This document shows positions 1-8,899 of a stretch of 64,000 nt of DNA, in pieces. The notes under the pieces are model-generated. The model was not told the DNA's origin and ran no database searches. It saw only the letters and a program-made list of their open reading frames with translations. The stretch lies in the NCBI RefSeq assembly GCF_002019665.1, contig NZ_KV917375.1, positions 3,857,445 through 3,921,444 on the forward strand. The letters are read 5' to 3'. The position numbers and the translations under genes were made by a program. How positions within the stretch are numbered: position 1 is the stretch's first letter; each line of letters opens with the position of its first letter. Origin of the DNA: Sutcliffiella halmapala. GTDB lineage: Bacteria; Bacillota; Bacilli; Bacillales; Bacillaceae_I.

Positions 1-41
1 AAGCGCTCACGAAAACCATTAGGAAGGCGAGGGATTCACAG

Positions 42-1604
42 ATGAAATTGGGACAACCATGTAAGTACATAATGATTACGCTTTTACTTTTCACTATGAC
101 CATTCCCCTTTACCCATCAAAAGGGAACGCGGAAGTAAATTATGGTCCAAAGTATGAAATGCGGGCAGCCTGGATTGCAACCGTACAGAACATTGACATG
201 AGGGCTGGCATGAACAAGGAAGCATATAAAGTTTGGGTGGAAGAGACAATTGATTTTCTAAAAGGAAAGAACTTCAACACAATTATCTATCAGGTAAAGC
301 CTACCTCTGATGCTTTTTATCCATCTGAATTAGAGCCTTGGTCCAAGTATATTACTGGAAGAGAACAAGGTTCTGATCCAGGCTATGATCCACTCGCGAT
401 TATGGTGGAAGAATCTCATAAGCGAGGCATTGAGGTTCATGCATGGGTCAATCCTTACCGTGTGACAATGCCAAATGAAGGATTGGAAACTTTAGCTGAA
501 AACAATGTGGCCAATCTTCATCCGGAATGGGTGGTTAGATATGGTACACAATACTACTTAAATCCAGGTATTCCTGAAGTACAGGATCATTTGATTGCTA
601 CAGTTGAAGAACTCGTCACCAATTATGATATCGAAGCAGTTCATATGGATGACTATTTTTATCCATACCGTATTGCCGGACAGGAGTTCCCTGACCAAGA
701 AACCTTTGCCCAGTATGGCAGCGAATTCCATAATATTGAAGACTGGAGAAGAAACAATGTTAATGAGCTCGTCGCTGATATCAATAACTCTATCAAAGAC
801 ATAAAAAATTGGGTGCAATTTGGAATTTCTCCGTTCGGTGTATGGAGAAATATTGCCGACGACCCAACTGGTAGCAATACACAGGCTGGCCAAACCAACT
901 ATGATGACTTATATGCTGATACAAGACAGTGGATCAAAGATGGAAGCATCGATTATATTACTCCGCAAATCTATTGGTCAAGAGGACTTGCAGTAGCCGA
1001 CTATACTATTCTACTAGACTGGTGGAGCAATGAAGTTGAGGAGTATGCATGGAATCACCCTGTAAATCTCTATATCGGAACAGCAGATTATAAGGTCGGT
1101 GACAATTTCGATCAGAATTGGTATGACCCTTACGAACTTCCTGGTCAAATCCTGGACAATCGCCAGAATAAAAATGCACTAGGGCAAATGCACTTCTCTT
1201 TAAGACAGATTATTAAAAATAACCTCGGCTATGCAGATATTTTATCCAACGAAATCTACACAACTCCAGCATTGGTGCCAGCTACTTCTTGGAATGGAAA
1301 CAAGTTACCGAAAAAACCGAAGACAGTTAAAGCCAATAAAGCGAAAGATAGCATCAAGTTGACGATTGATAACAAAAAGCACTCAGATGCAAGAAAGTAT
1401 GTCATTTATCGCTTTGAAGGAAATAAGGAAGGAGATTATAAAAATCCTGCGAATATCGTGGACGTCATCTATGCATCCAACGGAGTTACTACGTTTGTAG
1501 ATAGCACAATTAAAAAGGGGAAGGTATATACGTACGGCGTTACTTCCATATCCAATACCGGTGTGGAAAGTAAGGATGCTAAAACGGTCAGAGTGGTAAA
1601 ATGA
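42..1604 (+). CDS. Secreted GHL10/DUF187 (UPF0748) glycoside hydrolase-like protein
   Basis: The 520-aa product begins with a cationic, hydrophobic signal peptide (about residues 1-30), so it is exported. Residues ~38-400 read as the GHL10 (DUF187, YngK-like) TIM barrel: an N-terminal MRAAWIATVQNID strand, HAWVNPYRV, LNPGIPEVQDH, and the family's acidic AVHMDDYFYPY stretch near residues 203-213. The last ~90 residues (after KLPKKPKTVKA) look like one fibronectin-III-type beta domain ending in GKVYTYGVTSISNTGVES. The family is thought to act on cell-wall or extracellular polysaccharides; the substrate is not visible here. The start is preceded by a purine-rich GAAGGCGAGGGA site. The gene stands alone and is followed by a strong terminator. 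Confidence 0.85.
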   Translation: MKLGQPCKYIMITLLLFTMTIPLYPSKGNAEVNYGPKYEMRAAWIATVQNIDMRAGMNKEAYKVWVEETIDFLKGKNFNTIIYQVKPTSDAFYPSELEPWSKYITGREQGSDPGYDPLAIMVEESHKRGIEVHAWVNPYRVTMPNEGLETLAENNVANLHPEWVVRYGTQYYLNPGIPEVQDHLIATVEELVTNYDIEAVHMDDYFYPYRIAGQEFPDQETFAQYGSEFHNIEDWRRNNVNELVADINNSIKDIKNWVQFGISPFGVWRNIADDPTGSNTQAGQTNYDDLYADTRQWIKDGSIDYITPQIYWSRGLAVADYTILLDWWSNEVEEYAWNHPVNLYIGTADYKVGDNFDQNWYDPYELPGQILDNRQNKNALGQMHFSLRQIIKNNLGYADILSNEIYTTPALVPATSWNGNKLPKKPKTVKANKAKDSIKLTIDNKKHSDARKYVIYRFEGNKEGDYKNPANIVDVIYASNGVTTFVDSTIKKGKVYTYGVTSISNTGVESKDAKTVRVVK

Positions 1605-1612
1605 GAAAAAAA

Positions 1613-1650
1613 GCCTGACCCTCATCGCTTTACAACGATGGGGGTCAGGC
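1613..1650 (+). terminator. Intrinsic terminator of the GHL10 gene
   Basis: Perfect or near-perfect inverted arms, GCCTGACCCTCATCG and CGATGGGGGTCAGGC, separated by 8 bases, start 8 bases after the stop codon. The A-run before it and the weak T-tract after it suggest it may also stop transcription arriving from the minus-strand ydjI operon. Confidence 0.75.
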
Positions 1651-1711
1651 CTATTAATGGAAGGAAACATGGGGCCTCCCTAATTTCTTTAGCCCTTCAC
1701 ACTAGTGAGGG

Positions 1712-2740
1712 TCATGCCCCTACTAGTTTATGCCCACAATTACTACAAAAATTCCCCCCACCAGTTTTCGTTCCGCAATTAGGACAAAAATTCGGCTTCT
1801 GCTGATTTTCTGTCTTCGGTTCTGGTGGTTGTGGAGCTGGTTGTGCATTTGGCGGAGCTACTGGTTGATTTGGCTGTTGATTTTGATTCTGATTCTGCTG
1901 ATTCATCTTATCCATCATTTGATTCGCCATATTCATACCCATCACCATGCCAGCCATATCAGATGCAGTCCCGCCTCCATTCATTTTTCCAGTGGCCATG
2001 CCATCTACCAGCGAGATTTGCTGGTATTTATCGACACTACTAACCATACCATGTGAGGCTACTTTATTAATCATGTCTTGAATTTCTTTTGGATAGTTGA
2101 AGCTCATGACATTAAATCCAGTAATGGAGAGCCCATTGTCCATAATCTGCATGTCTAAATCATCTTTAATCCCCTTTGAAATTTCAAAGGAGTTGGACTG
2201 AAGGTTGAACATATCCTTTCCTTCCCTTGTAATCCATTTCATCAGCAACTGATCAAGAACAGAGGTAATACGGATTCGGACATCCTCGACTAAATATTGA
2301 TTTCGAACTCCAGCAATTTTATCAATTAAGGCAATATAGTCATTTACTTTAAAATCGAATGTTCCATTGGCTCTAATGGGCATACCACCGGGGAGTCCAG
2401 GTGCCGGGATATTAATCGCATTTCTCGTACCCCATTTCACATTGAAAATTTTGGTGTTTACGAATAGCACCTCTACTCGCATCCCACTATTGAAGCCAAA
2501 TCTAAAGCCCTTTAAAGTGGACAAGAAAGGAATAATTTGTGATTCGATATCGTACTCTCCCTCATCATGGAAGACACCCTCAATTTTCCCATTGTTAAAA
2601 AAGATCGCATCTTGCCCAGGACGAATAATTAATCTACTTCCCTTTTTGATCTCTTTATTTTTCCATTTATAAAAGATCATATCATCTCTAAATTCTTCCC
2701 ACTCTACTACATTTGCAAATTGATTTCTAAAAAAAGACAT
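1712..2740 (-). CDS. ydjI: SPFH-domain protein with C-terminal zinc ribbon (YdjI-like)
   Basis: A 342-aa protein. Residues ~20-230 form an SPFH/band-7-like domain (IIRPGQDAIFFNNGKIEGVF, then the VRIRITSVLDQLL helix region). A Met/Gln/Asn- and Pro-rich linker (~245-310) follows, and the protein ends in a two-CxxC zinc ribbon (FCPNCG...FCSNCG). There is no N-terminal membrane helix, so membrane contact probably goes through partners. It is the last gene of the pspA-ydjG-ydjH-ydjI order known from B. subtilis, where YdjI belongs to the SigW envelope-stress operon and helps bring PspA to the membrane. Its start has a GGAGC-type site 41 bases downstream of ydjH. Confidence 0.88.
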   Translation of the reverse strand: MSFFRNQFANVVEWEEFRDDMIFYKWKNKEIKKGSRLIIRPGQDAIFFNNGKIEGVFHDEGEYDIESQIIPFLSTLKGFRFGFNSGMRVEVLFVNTKIFNVKWGTRNAINIPAPGLPGGMPIRANGTFDFKVNDYIALIDKIAGVRNQYLVEDVRIRITSVLDQLLMKWITREGKDMFNLQSNSFEISKGIKDDLDMQIMDNGLSITGFNVMSFNYPKEIQDMINKVASHGMVSSVDKYQQISLVDGMATGKMNGGGTASDMAGMVMGMNMANQMMDKMNQQNQNQNQQPNQPVAPPNAQPAPQPPEPKTENQQKPNFCPNCGTKTGGGNFCSNCGHKLVGA

Positions 2741-2781
2741 CCTTCATCTGCTCCTTTCAACTTTCTCAGTAAAAGCAGTAA

Positions 2782-3564
2782 TCAAAACTTCCCTCTACTG
2801 CCACTATGTGAATGACCACCGCCCGTGATTCCGCCACCGCCGCCACCACTTTTATTGTTGTTGGTCGGCTTTTTCCGCTTCGTCACGGTTTTTCTTACAT
2901 ATCTATCATGCTTACTAATTATGCGTGAATTGTTGCTATCCATATAAGTTCTCGCACTTACGGTAACTCTACCACCTGAGCGATAAGCCATGAGTGTTAC
3001 GATGACACCAGCTACAATGATGGAAACTAACAACTGGAACCACCATTTAAATAAAACATTCTCTGGATTGACGCCTGGTTTATACCCCATATAGTCATGA
3101 GACGTATGGATGAAGGAAGAGAATGCTTCAAAATATTGGCCGTCTGATAGAGCAGGGGTAATTTTATTACGAATCTGATTCATTCGTTGGTCATCCAAAT
3201 AATCCTCTGCTTTTTTAAAACCAGCCAATTTGACATCTCTTTCTTGCAGATCAATCGTTAAAATCGCTGTATTTCCATGGGGCTGGTTATAGCCAGGAGC
3301 TTGCTCATCATAAAAATCCCCTACATATTGATCAATATCCTTCCCATCCGTTCCATTTGCAGTGATGATAATAAAGGCCGTCTCTCGTTCAGCACCTAAT
3401 TCACTTGCTAAAGCTTCTAATTCAGCCACCTCATTATCTGTTAACAGCTGAGCATAATCATAAACAAACTGCTTCTGATGAGGAGCTTCTGCATGAACAG
3501 TCATTCCCAATGGAAGTAATAGTAGTAGCGCTGACAAAAAGAAAATCAGACTACGTTTTTTCAT
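2782..3564 (-). CDS. ydjH: TPM-domain membrane protein (YdjH-like)
   Basis: A 260-aa protein from the ATG at 3564. The longer frame to 3654 would overlap ydjG by about 80 bases and bury the signal peptide, so I take MKKRSLIFF as the start; it leaves 11 bases after the ydjG stop. Residues 1-25 are a cleavable signal. Residues ~32-155 are a TPM (TLP18.3/Psb32/MOLO-1) domain (VYDYAQLLTDNEVAELEAL, AILTIDLQERDVKLAG). One membrane helix lies at ~178-195 (FQLLVSIIVAGVIVTLMAY). A basic cytoplasmic tail ends in a Gly-rich GGGGGGITGGGHSHSGSRG stretch, a usual ending for TPM proteins. Part of the PspA operon. Confidence 0.85.
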   Translation of the reverse strand: MKKRSLIFFLSALLLLLPLGMTVHAEAPHQKQFVYDYAQLLTDNEVAELEALASELGAERETAFIIITANGTDGKDIDQYVGDFYDEQAPGYNQPHGNTAILTIDLQERDVKLAGFKKAEDYLDDQRMNQIRNKITPALSDGQYFEAFSSFIHTSHDYMGYKPGVNPENVLFKWWFQLLVSIIVAGVIVTLMAYRSGGRVTVSARTYMDSNNSRIISKHDRYVRKTVTKRKKPTNNNKSGGGGGGITGGGHSHSGSRGKF

Positions 3565-3575
3565 CCTTTTCCCAC

Positions 3576-4604
3576 TCACCAAAAGCCACCTCCCATCATG
3601 AAGGAGACCGTTTTTAAGGCAAGCAAGCTTCCAGCAGCTATGCCACCAAACCACATAGCCACCTTCCCGCCACTGATAGGTGGTTTTCCCACTACTTTTC
3701 CTGTCTGTCCATTCATGGCAAAAGTATGCTCTGATTGCTTATAATCATAGCTGACCATCCATACAGGCAGTAAAACATACTTACTTGTCACACTTCTCGT
3801 ATCAATTTTCTTATTCTTATAATTAACGGAATGATAGCCTGTTAAAGTAGAACGAATATAGGATTCAATGTAGTCACTTATTTTATCCTTCGCTCTGGGA
3901 AGTAGTTCTTTATCTGTATAGTTATATTTCTCTGCAATATACCCTACCAAATAGGGCGTTTTAAATTCTTTTAATTGATCATATGGATAGGGTTCTAATT
4001 TATCCATTAACGCATCATTCATTTTTTCTGATGCATCAACAGGGATCTTTACATAATCCAGATTCAAATCTCGAAAAGCATCATAATACTTTGTTTCCGT
4101 GTAAATATACTCTCCACTTGAGTACGTTCTGACCTTTGTACAAATAGCATCTACTTGTACTTTACTATTTAAATCGAACAACCAAAAAGGAACATACATC
4201 CCAGTAATACTCTTAATTCGGTCAGCATTCATAAAGCCTTTCGGAGTAAGCAGACCATTTCTGCACCATTTTTGAAAAGCCTTTGTAGCTTCTTCCTTGC
4301 TAATGGTAAAAGGAATCACCTTTGCCGGAGCAAGATTGCCTGATAATCGATCTGCAATTACCACACCAGCCCCACAAAAACTACAGCTTGTTGCAGAAGT
4401 CTCTGCTTCAGTGATTAAATCAGCTCCACAATTATCACAATGGTATTCCTTCACCTCATCCTCTGCAAATGTCGCCGTAATCAATTTCTCGGAATGTTCC
4501 TCGATATTTTCCTGCTTACCGCAGCTTTGACAAGATAATTTGCCAGAATCGGCATCAAAGCTCATATCACTACCACAGCTTGGGCATTTATAATGAAGTA
4601 TCAT
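3576..4604 (-). CDS. ydjG: Double zinc-ribbon membrane protein (YdjG-like)
   Basis: A 342-aa protein. It has two N-terminal TFIIB-type zinc ribbons: CPSCG with a second CQSCG (residues ~8-31) and CDNCG with CSFCG (~55-78). A long soluble region follows, with the motif VPFWLFDL and a VLLPVWMVSYDYK strand. A hydrophobic segment near the C-terminus (GGIAAGSLLALKTVSFMM) is the only likely membrane anchor. In B. subtilis, YdjG and YdjH form a membrane complex that recruits YdjI and PspA. It is second in the operon, 84 bases after pspA. Confidence 0.87.
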   Translation of the reverse strand: MILHYKCPSCGSDMSFDADSGKLSCQSCGKQENIEEHSEKLITATFAEDEVKEYHCDNCGADLITEAETSATSCSFCGAGVVIADRLSGNLAPAKVIPFTISKEEATKAFQKWCRNGLLTPKGFMNADRIKSITGMYVPFWLFDLNSKVQVDAICTKVRTYSSGEYIYTETKYYDAFRDLNLDYVKIPVDASEKMNDALMDKLEPYPYDQLKEFKTPYLVGYIAEKYNYTDKELLPRAKDKISDYIESYIRSTLTGYHSVNYKNKKIDTRSVTSKYVLLPVWMVSYDYKQSEHTFAMNGQTGKVVGKPPISGGKVAMWFGGIAAGSLLALKTVSFMMGGGFW

Positions 4605-4688
4605 ATGCTACTCACCTCTTTCGTTTCAAGCAAAGGGTTAAAAAGGGGGAAAGCTGCAGCCTGCTAGCTACAGCTTTAAATTATATGA

Positions 4689-5369
4689 CTAATTATTATT
4701 CTTTAATCTCTCTTTTAATGCAGCAAGCTCGTTATCTACATTACTGCTCTTTTGATCATATTTAGCGGTTAAGTCTTCTATATCATCTTTCGGACCAGCA
4801 TTTAGCTCCGCCATTGCATTCGCTTCATCTAATGCACGATTCACCTTATCTTCCATTCTTCCAAATGCTGAAATAGAATTACCTGAATTAGCCCCAGATG
4901 CACCAAGTTTATTTATTCTTTCTTGTGTCTTAGCAACCGACCATTTTGCTTTTAATGCACTTCTACGGGATTCCAATTCACCGATATCTGCAACAAGCTT
5001 ATCATGCATTTGTTTCATTTGCAGAGAGTTCGTGGAAGCCAATTGATAGGAAGCTTGCAGCTCAGAAAGCTTCGTTTCTAGAGACCCTTTTCTCTCGAGA
5101 AACTTCCTTGCATCCCCTTCGTCTCCAGCTTCTAATGCCTTGATTGCATAGCGTTCCATTTTCTCTATATCTTCCTGACACTCATTTAATAATCGTTTAG
5201 ATCGCTGTTCTTCTGCCATCACCGACGCCGTTTCCGATTTCACCTTGCCTAAATCCCTATTAAGGTTTCGTAAATACTGATCAATCATTTTCTCCGGATT
5301 CTCTGCCTCATCTAATAGCGCGTTAATATTACTGGACATAATATCTTTAAACCTTGCAATGATACTCAT
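4689..5369 (-). CDS. pspA: Phage shock protein A homologue (PspA/IM30, ESCRT-III-like)
   Basis: A 226-aa protein of normal PspA length. It starts MSIIARFKDIMSSNINALLDEAENPEKMIDQYLRN-like, the amphipathic helix plus first helix of the family, and continues as coiled coil to about residue 150. A C-terminal region with ERINKLGA and a final short coil follows. PspA/IM30 proteins assemble on damaged membranes as ESCRT-III-like polymers. First gene of the four-gene stress operon, with a GGAGGAAT ribosome site 6 bases upstream of the ATG and a SigW-type promoter about 130 bases upstream. Confidence 0.93.
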   Translation of the reverse strand: MSIIARFKDIMSSNINALLDEAENPEKMIDQYLRNLNRDLGKVKSETASVMAEEQRSKRLLNECQEDIEKMERYAIKALEAGDEGDARKFLERKGSLETKLSELQASYQLASTNSLQMKQMHDKLVADIGELESRRSALKAKWSVAKTQERINKLGASGANSGNSISAFGRMEDKVNRALDEANAMAELNAGPKDDIEDLTAKYDQKSSNVDNELAALKERLKNNN

Positions 5370-5499
5370 AGTTTACAATTCCTCCTTTATTTTTCCTACC
5401 TGATATCGTTTTCTAACCTCTTCATCTAAACAAAACACCCAACAAATCATACATATGCAGGTGTAAATCATTTATTGAAGAAAAACTCTTACTAGTTTA

Positions 5500-5526
5500 T
5501 ACGGGATTGCTTTGAGAAAAGTTTCA
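5500..5526 (-). promoter_or_regulatory. SigW-type ECF promoter of pspA-ydjGHI
   Basis: On the minus strand TGAAAC (5521-5526) is followed after 17 bases by CGTA (5500-5503), the -35 and -10 signature of B. subtilis SigW and related ECF sigma factors. The promoter would give a leader of about 120 bases before pspA. In B. subtilis the same operon is SigW-controlled, so position and sequence agree. The 17-base spacer is one longer than the most common 16. Confidence 0.75.
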
Positions 5527-5636
5527 TTTTTTTGCGATGTCTTCTTGCAGTACATGACACCCTTATGTATCAAAAAGTACTAGGGAACTGTCACCAACTA
5601 TCTTTGCCCCTTTATAGCAGCGAGGGTCATGCACTA

Positions 5637-6509
5637 TTAAAAGGTACAATTCAAACGGTACATATCCAAAAAACGCTCTGCCACATGGGACAGATAGTAC
5701 TTCTTCATCCAAGCGATTCCATATTGTGATACCAATCTAGAATCTTCTATTATATATTTATGTACGCTTGCATTTGAGAAAATATGCAGGGCGCTTTCCG
5801 GTATTAATGTTGCCCCGAAACCATCTTGGACGAGACTCGAAAGGAGCGTCATGTCCGAACAGCCACAAACGATATTCGGGGTAAGCTTGTTTTTGGCGAA
5901 AGATTGCAGGGTGAATTCGTAAAGCCCCTGTCCTTTCGTACTTGGCAAAATTAATGGAACGGCTGCTATGGCAGATAGCGATACCTCCTCGGTCCACTCT
6001 ACACTGCTTACAAAATAAAAGGCTTCCTTTTTCAACATCAGGCTGGAAAATTCATCATCTTGAACAGGAAATCGAATGATGGCCAGATCAATTGTTCTAT
6101 CCCTTAGAAGCTGAAAAAGCTGGACTGATTCGTTTTGATGAATCTCATACGTAACAGATGGATAGTGCTCCCTAAATGCAAATAAACGGGTGGAAAGCGA
6201 AGTTTCGGACAGCGTATTCACACCTAGCTTCAAGGTCCCCTTTAGTCCATTTCCCACTTCCTTCACTTCCTCCATGCCCTCTTCCATAAGCTTTGTTACT
6301 TGCACCGCATGCTGATAAAGACGTTCCCCAGCCTCTGTCAGGTGAAGCTTTTTTCCTTCCCGGTATATGAGATTTACGCCAAGCTCTTCTTCCATCTGCT
6401 TCAACTGCTGGCTCAGCGGCGGTTGGGACATATGCAGCTTTCTAGCTGCCTGTGAAATATTCTTTTCTTCCGCAATAACAGTAAAATACCGCAGCTGGCG
6501 AATATCCAT
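5637..6509 (-). CDS. LysR-family transcriptional regulator
   Basis: A 290-aa protein of standard LTTR size. The winged HTH is at residues 1-60 (MDIRQLRYFTVIAEEKNISQAARKL, then QPPLSQQLKQMEEELG), joined by a linker helix to the periplasmic-binding-like effector domain (~90-285). It is divergent from the micro-ORF and nucleobase permease pair at 6619, with about 109 bases between the starts. LysR regulators often control the divergent gene, so this one may respond to a purine/pyrimidine or related ligand; that is inference. The C-terminus ends close to the pspA promoter. Confidence 0.88.
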   Translation of the reverse strand: MDIRQLRYFTVIAEEKNISQAARKLHMSQPPLSQQLKQMEEELGVNLIYREGKKLHLTEAGERLYQHAVQVTKLMEEGMEEVKEVGNGLKGTLKLGVNTLSETSLSTRLFAFREHYPSVTYEIHQNESVQLFQLLRDRTIDLAIIRFPVQDDEFSSLMLKKEAFYFVSSVEWTEEVSLSAIAAVPLILPSTKGQGLYEFTLQSFAKNKLTPNIVCGCSDMTLLSSLVQDGFGATLIPESALHIFSNASVHKYIIEDSRLVSQYGIAWMKKYYLSHVAERFLDMYRLNCTF

Positions 6510-6618
6510 GCTATCTCTCCTTGATCATATGTTTTTCCTATGATTTCTCTACAAAACAAATATCATTCATATAGTTGTACTTATGGTACCATATCTTAGG
6601 GGAAAGGTAGGTTGTTTT

Positions 6619-6765
6619 ATGAAAGCTATTTTAATACTTATCATACTAACTTTTATACTTATGATGGTTAATATAATGGATGCAAATGGGACTGAACGAC
6701 GCGTGTCCCCACCACAGAAAATTGAAGTTTTAGTTGGAGCAGACAAAAGAGGAGGTTTACTATGA
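6619..6765 (+). CDS. 48-aa membrane micro-ORF translationally coupled to the permease
   Basis: An ATG at 6619 after the purine-rich GGGGAAAGGTAGG opens a 48-codon frame: one hydrophobic helix (MKAILILIILTFILMMVNIM) plus a polar tail ending VGADKRGGLL. Its stop codon overlaps the permease ATG in an ATGA arrangement, and its last codons contain the permease's AGAGGAGGT ribosome site. It could be a translation-coupling leader or a small subunit of the transporter. I recognise no family. It may equally be non-coding; the overlap geometry is the main support. Confidence 0.5.
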   Translation: MKAILILIILTFILMMVNIMDANGTERRVSPPQKIEVLVGADKRGGLL

Positions 6766-8039
6766 AAAATTTCCAGTCATCCTTTACAGTCTTCTCATCG
6801 ATACAATGGCTGTTCTTTATTTTTGCTAATACAGTGGTCGTTCCTCTGTCGATTGGGGCGGCTTTTGACGTTTCACCAGATGTGAGCAGAATGATGCTAA
6901 GTGCATCGCTGTTATTCACAGGATTGGCCTGTATTTTCCAAGGATGGATGGGTCACCGTTATCCCTTAATGGAGGGGCACTCAGGTCTGCTATGGGGAGT
7001 GATGCTAAATCTTGGACTGACCGCGTCTTCACTTGGAATGAGCTTCATGGAAATTGGCGGTGGATTGGCAACTGGCCTTCTATTAGCTGGTGGCGTCACG
7101 ATGGTAATGGCCTTATTCGGCTGGACCTCCGTCTTGCCTAAAATATTCACCCCGATGGTGATGACGGTCTATTTATTCCTATTGACCTTCCAGCTGATGA
7201 TGGTGTTCTTCCAAGGGATGCTCGGAATTACGGAGACTGGCGAGATGAATGTTCCTGTCAGTATCTTATCGCTCGCTATCGTCATTTTTGTCAGTGTGTT
7301 AAAAATAAAGGCACCAAAGGCAATCGGGAATTTTGCAATACTTATTGGGATTGTGGTGGGGTGGATTTTCTATGTCATTCTCTTTCCAGAGAAAGGACAG
7401 CAAGTACCCGAAGCAGCCTTTTCATTTGAGTTATTTCCATTAGGTGCACCAAACCTGGAGTACGGCATCATCGCTGTAGCGTTTTTTGCTGGTATGCTTA
7501 ATATGAGCAACACCATTGCCTCGGTCCAAGCTGCGGCAGAACTTTATGGCGAAAAAGCGAAGCCGAAACAATTCCGAAACTCCTTCTTCTTTACTGGAGT
7601 GTTTTCGGTCGTTGCCTCCCTTTTTGGCCTTGTCCCGTATACACCTTTCACCTCCACGATCGGTTTTCTTCAAAGCACTCGAATATTAGATAAAAAGCCG
7701 TTCTTTATCGGAGGGATTCTATTGGCAGGAATCGGACTATTGCCACCATTAACCTCATTTTTGGTGACAATGCCAATGACCGTCGGAAATGCAGTATTAT
7801 TTGTAGCATACTTACAGCTGTTTGGCACCGCATATAGCAGCTTGCATGGAGCAACATTCAACTCGGATACAATATTCCGACTAGCCGCTCCAGTCCTGTT
7901 AGGCGTTTGCTTAATGAACACCTCGCCAGCTGTCTTTAGCCCACTGCCAGTGCTCATGCAACCGTTCTTGACCAATGGCTTGATAATGGGTGTGCTGCTT
8001 TCGATTGTGTTGGAAAAGGTGACGAAGTGGGAGCAATAA
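6762..8039 (+). CDS. NCS2-family (uracil/xanthine permease-like) transporter
   Basis: A 425-aa protein with 12-14 hydrophobic segments from residue ~12 on. It begins QWLFFIFANTVVVPLSIG and contains the NCS2 substrate-site helix region MEGHSGLLWGVMLNLG and the NMSNTIASVQAAAELYGE stretch with its conserved acidic/polar residues. It resembles the YwdJ-type branch of nucleobase/cation symporters more than PyrP or PbuX, judged from memory. Likely imports a purine or pyrimidine base across the plasma membrane. It overlaps the upstream micro-ORF by 4 bases and is divergent from the LysR gene. A hairpin with AAAGGAAAAG arms follows. Confidence 0.85.
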   Translation: MKNFQSSFTVFSSIQWLFFIFANTVVVPLSIGAAFDVSPDVSRMMLSASLLFTGLACIFQGWMGHRYPLMEGHSGLLWGVMLNLGLTASSLGMSFMEIGGGLATGLLLAGGVTMVMALFGWTSVLPKIFTPMVMTVYLFLLTFQLMMVFFQGMLGITETGEMNVPVSILSLAIVIFVSVLKIKAPKAIGNFAILIGIVVGWIFYVILFPEKGQQVPEAAFSFELFPLGAPNLEYGIIAVAFFAGMLNMSNTIASVQAAAELYGEKAKPKQFRNSFFFTGVFSVVASLFGLVPYTPFTSTIGFLQSTRILDKKPFFIGGILLAGIGLLPPLTSFLVTMPMTVGNAVLFVAYLQLFGTAYSSLHGATFNSDTIFRLAAPVLLGVCLMNTSPAVFSPLPVLMQPFLTNGLIMGVLLSIVLEKVTKWEQ

Positions 8040-8071
8040 AGGTGTCTGTCTCCCAGTGTGATAAAAATGCT

Positions 8072-8106
8072 AAAGGAAAAGTGTAGCTAAGCCTCGCTTT
8101 TCCTTT
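8072..8106 (+). terminator. Hairpin terminator after the NCS2 permease
   Basis: AAAGGAAAAG and CTTTTCCTTT arms (10 bp, perfect) around a 15-base loop, followed by TTATT, 33 bases after the permease stop. Its convergent neighbour ends at 8168, so it may serve both strands. Confidence 0.65.
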
Positions 8107-8167
8107 TATTCTAATAAAATACCAAGAGGGATACACCTCTATTTTATACTAGATTACCGCAGTGAGG

Positions 8168-8809
8168 TCAGGCACCCACTACAGTTTCTTCCAAGTCAAT
8201 TAATATTTCTTCTCCTAATGTTACATCTTTGAGCTGTAAGTTCCCCGTTGATGAAAAGTCCTTTGGCATGTATCCATTTAGTGGCATTTTCGGTTCGAAT
8301 AACCCTAGCATTTGATACGTTTCTCCAATCAACTTACTACACGTGTAATCATTGCTTTTTGAAGTGATGGAAAAGACTCTTCCCTCAATAACTTCTTCAA
8401 TCATCTTCCATTGTGATGGGTTAGGTACACCGTGCACTTTTTTCATATATTCATATAACTTCTCTTCGTCTATACTTCCTTCAAGCAAACTTAAAGAACG
8501 TAAAGCATACTGGGGCGGAGTATAAGGTTCCAAATCATGTCCGTACGTTTTTAAACGATCGATTAACTTCACTACTTTTGGTCCCGTCTTATTGTCATGA
8601 AAATGGATATCCTCCAAGTTCGTCAATGATGTTGATTCAAAAAAATAAACTTCCCCAGTAGGATCTGGACGAACAACCATTCCAACATGAGACCACATAC
8701 TATTTTCTAATGTTTCTACTAATTTACTAATAGGATATTTTCCACTAAATAAGATTAAATCCCCTGTTTTAAATTGGGAAAGAAGAGACGAATACGTGCT
8801 AGTTTTCAA
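8168..8809 (-). CDS. YiiX-like permuted NlpC/P60 cysteine-hydrolase fold protein
   Basis: A 213-aa protein. The N-terminal FKTGDLILFSGK and WSHVGMVVRPD motifs with the later NDYTCSKLIGETYQMLGL motif are typical of the permuted papain/NlpC-P60 group (YiiX/YebB/LRAT-like): the catalytic His is in SHVGM (about residue 41) and the Cys in YTCSK (about residue 156), reversed relative to classical NlpC/P60 order. No signal peptide is visible, so a cytoplasmic hydrolase or acyltransferase role is possible. The substrate is unknown. It is convergent with the permease and divergent from the cyclase gene at 8900. Confidence 0.7.
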   Translation of the reverse strand: MKTSTYSSLLSQFKTGDLILFSGKYPISKLVETLENSMWSHVGMVVRPDPTGEVYFFESTSLTNLEDIHFHDNKTGPKVVKLIDRLKTYGHDLEPYTPPQYALRSLSLLEGSIDEEKLYEYMKKVHGVPNPSQWKMIEEVIEGRVFSITSKSNDYTCSKLIGETYQMLGLFEPKMPLNGYMPKDFSSTGNLQLKDVTLGEEILIDLEETVVGA

Positions 8810-8852
8810 TTCTATTTACCCCCATAAACAATATTTTCGCTAAAACTCATGC

Positions 8853-8858
8853 TATAAT
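8853..8858 (+). promoter_or_regulatory. Extended -10 promoter before the diguanylate cyclase
   Basis: TGCTATAAT, an extended -10 (TGN plus perfect TATAAT), lies 42 bases before the ATG at 8900. No good -35 hexamer is seen at 17-18 bases, as is common for extended -10 promoters. Confidence 0.5.
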
Positions 8859-8899
8859 TATACTAATCTAAAAATTAAAAATACAAGAGGTATATTGGA

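Noticed and set aside
558-898. Minus-strand frames of 79-111 codons inside the GHL10 gene
   Set aside because: They are antisense shadows of a clear secreted hydrolase, without ribosome sites or recognisable motifs.
5532-5729. 65-codon plus-strand frame between the pspA promoter and the LysR gene
   Set aside because: It overlaps the LysR 3' end in antisense and has no ribosome site; composition looks like non-coding hairpin sequence.
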